NCBI RefSeq assembly: GCF_005239095.1 | Contig: NZ_SZUA01000002.1 | Span: forward strand, 806,001 to 870,000 | Length of the DNA stretch: 64,000 nucleotides | From: Luteimonas gilva | GTDB taxonomy: Bacteria; Pseudomonadota; Gammaproteobacteria; Xanthomonadales; Xanthomonadaceae | Direction: 5' to 3' | Shown: piece after piece, positions 53,582 through 59,209 of the stretch | Position numbering within the stretch: position 1 is the first letter of the stretch | Layout: each line of letters starts with the position of its first letter | Notes under the pieces: model-generated | What the model was told of the DNA's origin: nothing | Database searches by the model: none | The model's input: the letters and a program-made list of their open reading frames with translations, nothing else | Translations under genes and position numbers: made by a program

Positions 53582-54408
53582 GCCCCGCGATCGCCTCCGG
53601 CGGGCGTCGGCGGGCGGTCTTCCTTTCCGACGTCCACCTCGGCTCCAAGCATTGCCATGCGGACGATCTGGCGAGTTTCCTGTCGACGCTGGAATGCGCG
53701 CGGCTGTATCTGGTCGGCGACATCGTCGATCTGTGGTGGATGGCGCAGCGGCGCGCGTCCTGGGGCCATTCGCACAACCGCGTGGTCGAGATGCTGCACA
53801 AGCTGCGCCGCGCCGGGACCGAAATCGTCTACATCCCGGGCAACCACGACCGCCCGATCCGCCGCTTCTGCGGTTTGGCGCTGCCGGCGATGCAGGTGCG
53901 CCGCCGCACCATCCACGTCACCGCCGACGGCCGGCGCCTGCTGGTGACGCACGGCGACGATTACGACAGCGTCACCCACTTCGGCGGATTGCAGGAAAAG
54001 TTCGGCGACTGGCTGTACTACCGCATCCTGACCGGCAACCAGATGCTCAACCGGATCCGGCGCCGCCTCGGCCGCCGTTACTGGTCGCTGTCCGAATACC
54101 TGAAGCGCCAGAGCGGCACCGCCGAACGCTTCATCGCGCGCTTCGTGCAAGCCGGTTTGGACGATGCGCGCCGGCGCGGGCTGGACGGCATCGTTTGCGG
54201 CCACATCCATCGCGCCGGCCTGATCCAGCGCGACGGCTTGATCTACGCCAACGACGGCGATTGGGTCGAGAGCCTGACCGCGTTGGCCGAAGACATGGAC
54301 GGCACTTTGCGTCTGCTGTCGCATACCGGCGAGACGCTGGCCATGCTGCCGCCGCGGCTGCGGTTGGTGTGCGAAAACGAAGAGAAAATGCTTCCACGCG
54401 CCGCTTGA
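53578..54408 (+). CDS. UDP-2,3-diacylglucosamine diphosphatase-like metallophosphoesterase
   Basis: A 276-residue calcineurin-like phosphoesterase with all di-metal motifs: AVFLSDVHLGSKH, YLVGDIVDLWWM, YIPGNHDRPIR, LLVTHGDDYD, and VCGHIHRAGLIQ. In that order it resembles the LpxH family (UDP-2,3-diacylglucosamine hydrolase, fourth step of lipid A synthesis), although LpxH proteins are about 240 residues and this one has an extra insert after HGDDYD. It overlaps the OlsF-like gene by ATGA, so the two lipid genes are translated together. LpxH function is likely but not certain. Confidence 0.72.
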   Translation: MSPAIASGGRRRAVFLSDVHLGSKHCHADDLASFLSTLECARLYLVGDIVDLWWMAQRRASWGHSHNRVVEMLHKLRRAGTEIVYIPGNHDRPIRRFCGLALPAMQVRRRTIHVTADGRRLLVTHGDDYDSVTHFGGLQEKFGDWLYYRILTGNQMLNRIRRRLGRRYWSLSEYLKRQSGTAERFIARFVQAGLDDARRRGLDGIVCGHIHRAGLIQRDGLIYANDGDWVESLTALAEDMDGTLRLLSHTGETLAMLPPRLRLVCENEEKMLPRAA

Positions 54409-54421
54409 GCTTTTGCCTTTC

Positions 54422-54512
54422 GTAGGAGCGGCTTTAGCCGCGAGCTCTTCTCTTCAAATCGCGACATAGTAGCGATTTGAGGGAAAAAGCTCGCGGCTAA
54501 AGCCGCTCCTAC
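54422..54512. repeat. REP pair, family B (GCTTTAGCC variant)
   Basis: GTAGGAGCGGCTTTAGCCGC with GAGCTC left; AAAGCTCGCGGCTAAAGCCG with CTCCTAC right. Both arms carry the T variant. It lies between the metallophosphoesterase and the YdjM-like gene. Confidence 0.9.
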
Positions 54513-54542
54513 GAAAAGCGGCCGCTATCGTAGTATCCGTGG

Positions 54543-55578
54543 ATGGACTCCATCACCCATCTGTTCTACGGCGCCGCCATCGCCGCCGCGATCGCCCCGG
54601 CGAAGCATCGCCGCGCGGCCTTGCTGGCCGGCGCGGCGCTGAACACGCTGCCGGACCTGGACGTGATTCCGCTGCGCTTCGCCGATCCGGTCGCGGAAAT
54701 GACCTGCCATCGCGGCCTGACCCATTCCTGGTTCGTATTGCCGTTCGTGGCCTGGGCCATTTGGGCTTTCTTCCGCCGACGCGGCGGGCGCGTCGCGCAG
54801 GAACCGAAGCGCTGGTTCTGGGCGATCTTCGTCTGCTTGATGGCGCATCCGCTGATCGACGCGTACACCGTCTACGGCACGCAATTGCTATGGCCGCTGC
54901 CGATGCGGCCTTTGATGTGGTCGAGTTTGTTCATCATCGACCCCTTGTTCACGCTGCCCTGGTTCGCCGCCTGCGCCGTGGCCTGGTTCGCGCTGGAACG
55001 GCCGCTCGCCGGCAAGGCCTTGTACGCCGGCGCCGCGCTCGGCGTGGCTTATGTCGGCTGGTCGCTGGTCGCTGGTCGCCAAGACGCTCGTGGATCGCCG
55101 GGCCGAACGCGATTTGGCGGCGATGGGTTTGGATCAAGCGCCGCGCTTTTCGGTGCCGATGCCGTTCAATACGCTGCTATGGCGGGTGGTGGCGATGACG
55201 CCGGAGGGTTATGTCGAAGGTTTCCGTTCGCTGGCCGCCGATCGCGGGCCGATGGTCTTCAAGGCTTATCCGTCGAACGTGCAGGCGCTGCGCGAAGCCG
55301 AAGGCATCGAGGCCGTCGACCGGTTGACCTGGTTCAACCACGGCTTCATGCAGGCGCGCGAAGCGGACGGCCGCTTGGTGCTAGCCGATCTGCGGATGGG
55401 CGCCGAACCGGATTATTTCTTCCGTTTCGCGGTCGCCGAGCGCGCGCGAGGCGAGTGGCGGGCCATCGAACCCGAACAGATCGCGATGCGGCGCGACATA
55501 CGCATGGCTTTGTCCGTCACCTGGCGGCGGATCTGGCATTCGGACGATGGCGGCCTATCGACGGGCGCGGGACCGTGA
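54543..55578 (+). pseudogene. YdjM-like membrane-bound metal-dependent hydrolase, frameshifted by a 7-bp repeat
   Basis: The first frame (54543-about 55078) encodes an N-terminal membrane protein: MDSITHLFYGAAIAAAIAPA, LPDLDVIPLRFADPVAEMTC, HRGLTHSWFVLPFVAWAIWA, MAHPLIDAYTVYGTQL (the conserved His/Asp metal motifs). The second frame continues the family at about 55079 with LVDRRAERDLAAMGLDQAPR, SVPMPFNTLLWRVVAMTPEG, FNHGFMQAREADGRLVLADL and RMGAEPDYFFRFAVAE. The break coincides exactly with (CTGGTCG)x3 at 55058-55078. With two copies the frame would join as YVGWSLVAKTLVDR and give a single ~342-residue protein. It is therefore a frameshifted gene, perhaps phase-variable. Confidence 0.82.
55058..55078 (+). 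repeat. Three-copy 7-bp tandem repeat (CTGGTCG) inside the YdjM-like gene
   Basis: CTGGTCG at 55058-55064, 55065-55071 and 55072-55078. Removing one copy (7 bases) restores the reading frame of the enclosing gene. Heptanucleotide tracts change frame at every gain or loss, so this is the kind of sequence that slips during replication. Confidence 0.85.
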
Positions 55579-55595
55579 ATCTGCAGAAGATTTTT

Positions 55596-55685
55596 GTAGG
55601 AGCGGCTTCAGCCGCGAGCTTTTTCCTCCAGATCACGGCATTGCAGCGATTGATGGGAAGAGCTCGCGGCTAAAGCCGCTCCTAC
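55596..55685. repeat. REP pair, family B
   Basis: GTAGGAGCGGCTTCAGCCGC with GAGCTTTT left; AGAGCTCGCGGCTAAAGCCG with CTCCTAC right. The two arms differ at one base (CTTCAGCC against CTAAAGCC). Between convergent genes. Confidence 0.9.
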
Positions 55686-55694
55686 AAAAGCCGG

Positions 55695-56633
55695 TCAGGA
55701 AAAGTAATAGCGGGTCAGGTGGAAGAAGATCGGTGCGGCGAAGCTCACCGAATCCATCCGGTCCAGCATGCCGCCGTGGCCCTGGATCATGCTGCCCCAA
55801 TCCTTGGCGCCCAGGCTGCGCTTCACCGCCGACAGCACCAAGCCGCCGACAGCGCCGGCGATCACGATCGCGGTCGACATCAGCGCCGACTGCAGCGGCG
55901 TGAACGGCGTGATCCACCATAGCGCCGTGCCGATGCCGATCGCGGCCAAGCCGCCGCCGATCAGGCCTTCGACGGTCTTCGACGGACTCACCTTCGGCGC
56001 GAGCTTATGTTTGCCGAACAGCTTGCCGAATACGTACTGCATCACGTCGCTGATCTGCACCACCAGCATCAGATAAAGCAACAGCAGCGCGCCCTGGCCC
56101 GAGAAATCGCGCAGATTCAAGATCATCAGCGCGGGCGCGTGGCTGATGCAGTACACCGTGATCATCACGCCCCATTGGATCTTGGTGGTGCGCTCCAGGA
56201 AATCGTCGGTGTCGCCGCCCAGCACGGCCAAGGCCGGCAGCGCCAGGAAGGCATAGACCGGAATGAAGATCGCGAACAGCCCGTACCAGGCGTCGCCGAT
56301 CAGCCAGTACTGCACCGGGATCAGTACGTAGAACGCCACCGCCAGCGGCTTGTGGTCGCCCGCGCGGGTCGGGGTGAGGGTGATGAACTCGCGCAGCGCG
56401 AAGAACGAGATGAAAGCGAAGATCACCAGCGTGGCGATCGGGCCGAGCAGGAAGCTCGCGGTCAGCACCGCGACCATGCTCCACCAAGCGCGGGTGCGGG
56501 CGTTGAGATTGCGTACCGTGTCTCCGCCGCCGTCCGGGCCGCGCCGCGACAGCCACCATCCGATCAGCGAAGCGACCACGAGCAGGGCGACGATGCCGCC
56601 CATCACCGCCAGCAATTTCTGCTGCGCCGTCAC
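55695..56633 (-). CDS. cdsA: Phosphatidate cytidylyltransferase (CdsA-type)
   Basis: A 312-residue inner-membrane enzyme making CDP-diacylglycerol from phosphatidate and CTP. The signature SAVKRSLGAKDWGSMIQGHG followed by GMLDRMDS is complete; SPSKTVEGLIGGGLAAI is a second conserved part. Six to eight transmembrane segments. GTG 56633 overlaps the stop of the upstream acyltransferase (GTGA) and gives a VTAQQKLLAVMGGIVALLVV start. It is last in a three-gene operon with PlsC and a CDP-alcohol transferase, which is not the usual neighbourhood of the housekeeping cdsA (beside frr/uppS), so it may be a second copy. Gene symbol given for the type. Confidence 0.85.
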   Translation of the reverse strand: MTAQQKLLAVMGGIVALLVVASLIGWWLSRRGPDGGGDTVRNLNARTRAWWSMVAVLTASFLLGPIATLVIFAFISFFALREFITLTPTRAGDHKPLAVAFYVLIPVQYWLIGDAWYGLFAIFIPVYAFLALPALAVLGGDTDDFLERTTKIQWGVMITVYCISHAPALMILNLRDFSGQGALLLLYLMLVVQISDVMQYVFGKLFGKHKLAPKVSPSKTVEGLIGGGLAAIGIGTALWWITPFTPLQSALMSTAIVIAGAVGGLVLSAVKRSLGAKDWGSMIQGHGGMLDRMDSVSFAAPIFFHLTRYYFS

Positions 56634-57235
56634 GACAGCGCCACCACGGCGCCGCGGGCGCGGTCCAGGAAATCTTCGCGCGGTTCGCCGGCTTTGCGTT
56701 CCAACGCCGCGCCGAAGCGCACCGTGCAATACAGCGGCAAGGGGATGTGGCTGCCCTTGGGCATGCTGCGGTGGAGCGTATCGAGATAGGCCGGAACGAG
56801 GTTCAGATCCGGAAACGTTTCCGCCAGCCTGAACAGGCCGCCGCGGAACGGCTGCGGCAATCTCTCCGCGGTGCGGGTGCCTTCGGGAAACAGGATCAGC
56901 GAATCGCCGCCAGTCAGCGCTTCGAAGACCGGTGCCAGCGGATCCGCATCGCGTTGCTCGCGGCGGCGGTCGATCAGCACCGCGCGCAACACGTTCTTGG
57001 CCAGATAGCCGCGCACGTCGGGCTTCTCCCAGTAGTCGCGCGCCGCCACCGGCCGCGTGCGCATGCGCAGCGACGGCGTCAGCGCGGTCCAGATCGCGAG
57101 CGTGTCGAGGTGGCTGGTGTGGTTGGCGAAATACAGCGTTTGCCCCGGCGAGGGCTGCGCCCGCCAGTCGGCGCGCGCGCCGACCAGCAGGCGGGTGAAA
57201 CCGGTCAGCGCGGCGGCCGCGGCGCGTTCGATCAT
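56630..57235 (-). CDS. 1-Acyl-sn-glycerol-3-phosphate acyltransferase (PlsC-type)
   Basis: A 201-residue acyltransferase: FANHTSHLDTLAIWTALTPS (NHx4D motif), LFPEGTRTAERLPQPFRGGL, and LVPAYLDTLHRSMPKGSHIP. It should acylate lysophosphatidate at sn-2. ATG 57235 overlaps the upstream CDP-alcohol transferase by ATGA, and its own end overlaps cdsA. The chain continues further upstream in frame but without a likely start. A compact PlsC, middle gene of the operon. Confidence 0.86.
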   Translation of the reverse strand: MIERAAAAALTGFTRLLVGARADWRAQPSPGQTLYFANHTSHLDTLAIWTALTPSLRMRTRPVAARDYWEKPDVRGYLAKNVLRAVLIDRRREQRDADPLAPVFEALTGGDSLILFPEGTRTAERLPQPFRGGLFRLAETFPDLNLVPAYLDTLHRSMPKGSHIPLPLYCTVRFGAALERKAGEPREDFLDRARGAVVALS

Positions 57236-57885
57236 GCCGGCTTCAATCGTTGCGCGATCGCGCGCAACCGGGTCCAGCAGGTCAGCGCCGAACCCGCGGC
57301 GACGAAGATCGCCGCGACCAACAGCGCATAGCGGGTGCCGGACCAGGCGAGCTCGATCGGCGCGAGCACGCAGGCGACGGTCATCGTCGCCATCCGCTGC
57401 TGCTTGGCCATCGGTCCGCGGAAATCCTGCGCCTGGCCGAGCGCGCCGCCGAGCGTGCGGATGTAGGCCGTCGCCGCCGCGAGCAGGGCCGCCAACCAGC
57501 CCAGCCAGCCGTGGCCGGCGGCGTAACCGAGCGCGATAAGGAAAACGCTGTCGGCGATGCGGTCGGGCACTTCGTTGTAGAGCGCGCCGGCCGGCGTGCC
57601 TTTGCCGCCTTCCACCGCGACCATGCCGTCGAACAAGTTGCACAGCAGCCGCGCCTGGATGCCGACCGCGCAGAGCAGCGGGCCCCATGGCGAAGGCATC
57701 CACGATAACGCGGCCGCGCCGGCGAGGGCGAAGACGATGCTGAGCAGGGAGATCGCATTCGGCGATATTCCGCTGTTCGCCAGCCAGGCCGCGGCATGCC
57801 GGGCGAAAGCGCTGCTGCGCGCGGCGATAGGACGCCGGCTGTCGAGGGCATTGCCGCCCGGATCGCGTTGGTGCGATTCGCTCAT
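57232..57885 (-). CDS. CDP-alcohol phosphatidyltransferase family protein with altered active-site aspartates
   Basis: A 217-residue multi-pass membrane enzyme of the family that transfers the phosphatidyl group from CDP-DAG to an alcohol. The family signature Dx2DGx2ARx8Gx3Dx3D appears here as N83-x2-D86-G87-x2-A90-V91-x8-G100-x3-N104-x3-D108 (NLFDGMVAVEGGKGTPAG, then ALYNEVPD). Spacing is exact, but the first and third aspartates are Asn and the Arg is Val. It heads a three-gene operon with PlsC and CdsA, translationally coupled. Enzymatic activity might be changed or lost; its natural product is unknown. Confidence 0.82.
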   Translation of the reverse strand: MSESHQRDPGGNALDSRRPIAARSSAFARHAAAWLANSGISPNAISLLSIVFALAGAAALSWMPSPWGPLLCAVGIQARLLCNLFDGMVAVEGGKGTPAGALYNEVPDRIADSVFLIALGYAAGHGWLGWLAALLAAATAYIRTLGGALGQAQDFRGPMAKQQRMATMTVACVLAPIELAWSGTRYALLVAAIFVAAGSALTCWTRLRAIAQRLKPA

Positions 57886-57957
57886 TCCCGCTCCTGCTCC
57901 CCGAGGCGATTAGATAGCCGGCCCGCCCAGCCGCGTCAAGCGAGGCGAATTTCTTTT

Positions 57958-58040
57958 GTGGGAGCGGCTTCAGCCGCGAGCTCTTCCTGTCAGATCGCAT
58001 CGACCCTGCTCGAAGAGCTCGCGGCTGAAGCCGCTCCCAC
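57958..58040. repeat. REP pair, family B
   Basis: GTGGGAGCGGCTTCAGCCGC with GAGCTCTT left; AGAGCTCGCGGCTGAAGCCG with CTCCCAC right. Between the CDP-alcohol transferase operon and dusB. Confidence 0.9.
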
Positions 58041-58052
58041 AAAAAAGCGAAT

Positions 58053-59045
58053 TCAGGCCGCCATCGACAAAGGCTCGCCGGCGATCAACGCATCGAAATA
58101 CTCGGCCGTCAACGCGATCTGCGCCGCAGCGCTTTCGGCGCGATTGACCACGGCGCGGAACGCCGTGTTTTCCGGCCGATCCTTCGCGTACCAGCCCAGA
58201 TGCTTGCGCGCGATGCGCACGCCGGCCGGTTCGCCGTAGAACTCGTGCAAATGCCGCAAGTGGCCGAGCAGCACGTCGCGGACTTCCTGCAGCGACGGTT
58301 CCGGCAGCGATTCGCCGGTGGCCAGGAAATGCGCGCTCTCGCGGAAGATCCAAGGCCGGCCTTGGGCGGCGCGGCCGATCATCACCGCGTCGCAACCGGT
58401 CTGCGCGAGCACTTCGGCGGCCTTGCGCGGCGAATCGATGTCGCCGTTGACGATCACCGGGATCGACAAGTCGGCCTTGATCGCGGCGATCGTGCCGTAC
58501 TCGGCCTGTCCGGTGTATTGCTGGTCGCGCGTGCGACCGTGCACGGCCAGCGCGGCGACGCCCGCGTCCTGCGCGATGCGTGCGATGACCGGCGCGTTCT
58601 TGTGGCACGCGTCCCAACCGGTGCGGATCTTCAAGGTGACCGGCACGTCTACTGCTCGGACGACGGCGGCAAGGATGCGCGCCACCAAGGCTTCGTCGCG
58701 CATCAGCGCCGAGCCGGCCCAAGCGTTGCAGACTTTCTTCGCCGGGCAGCCCATGTTGATGTCGACGATCTGCGCGCCGTGATCGACGTTGTAGCGCGCC
58801 GCGTCGGCCAGCAGTTCCGGCACGGTGCCGGCGATCTGCACGCTGATCGGGTCCGGTTCGCCGAGGTGGTCCATGCGCCGCAGCGATTTCTCGGTCTTCC
58901 AGAAGCGCGGATCGGAAATCGTCATCTCGGACACGGCCAAGCCCGCGCCCAGCCGCTTGCACAGCTGGCGGAACGGCTTGTCGGTGACGCCCGCCATCGG
59001 AGCGAGGATCACCGGCGGGTCGATGCGATGGCGGCCGATCTGCAT
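58053..59045 (-). CDS. dusB: tRNA-dihydrouridine synthase B
   Basis: A 330-residue FMN enzyme that reduces uridine to dihydrouridine in tRNA D loops. N terminus MQIGRHRIDPPVILAPMAGV, the catalytic cysteine in VDINMGCPAKKVCNAWAGSA (Cys100), KIRTGWDACHKNAPVIAR, AVHGRTRDQQYTGQAEYGTI and GCDAVMIGRAAQGRPWIFRE are diagnostic of DusB. Normal length and a single gene, bounded by REP pairs on each side. Confidence 0.95.
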   Translation of the reverse strand: MQIGRHRIDPPVILAPMAGVTDKPFRQLCKRLGAGLAVSEMTISDPRFWKTEKSLRRMDHLGEPDPISVQIAGTVPELLADAARYNVDHGAQIVDINMGCPAKKVCNAWAGSALMRDEALVARILAAVVRAVDVPVTLKIRTGWDACHKNAPVIARIAQDAGVAALAVHGRTRDQQYTGQAEYGTIAAIKADLSIPVIVNGDIDSPRKAAEVLAQTGCDAVMIGRAAQGRPWIFRESAHFLATGESLPEPSLQEVRDVLLGHLRHLHEFYGEPAGVRIARKHLGWYAKDRPENTAFRAVVNRAESAAAQIALTAEYFDALIAGEPLSMAA

Positions 59046-59114
59046 GGCCGCATTGTATCGCGCGGCCGGCGGGCGCCGGCCCTAACGTAGGTTTTTTGCG
59101 GGACGTTACGAATT

Positions 59115-59179
59115 GTGAGAGGGGCTTCAGCCCCGACAAAGATCGCTGCGATCTCTGTCGGGGCTGAAGCCCCTCCCAC
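59115..59179. repeat. REP pair, family A, remote copy
   Basis: GTGAGAGGGGCTTCAGCCCC followed by GAC left, and GTCGGGGCTGAAGCCCCTCC with CAC right. It has the same core as the two copies flanking the RAYT gene 57 kb away, so it is a non-local member of that family. Between dusB and the LysM protein gene. Confidence 0.9.
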
Positions 59180-59209
59180 AAGACCTGGCTTCGGTATTGT
59201 TCGGCCCGA

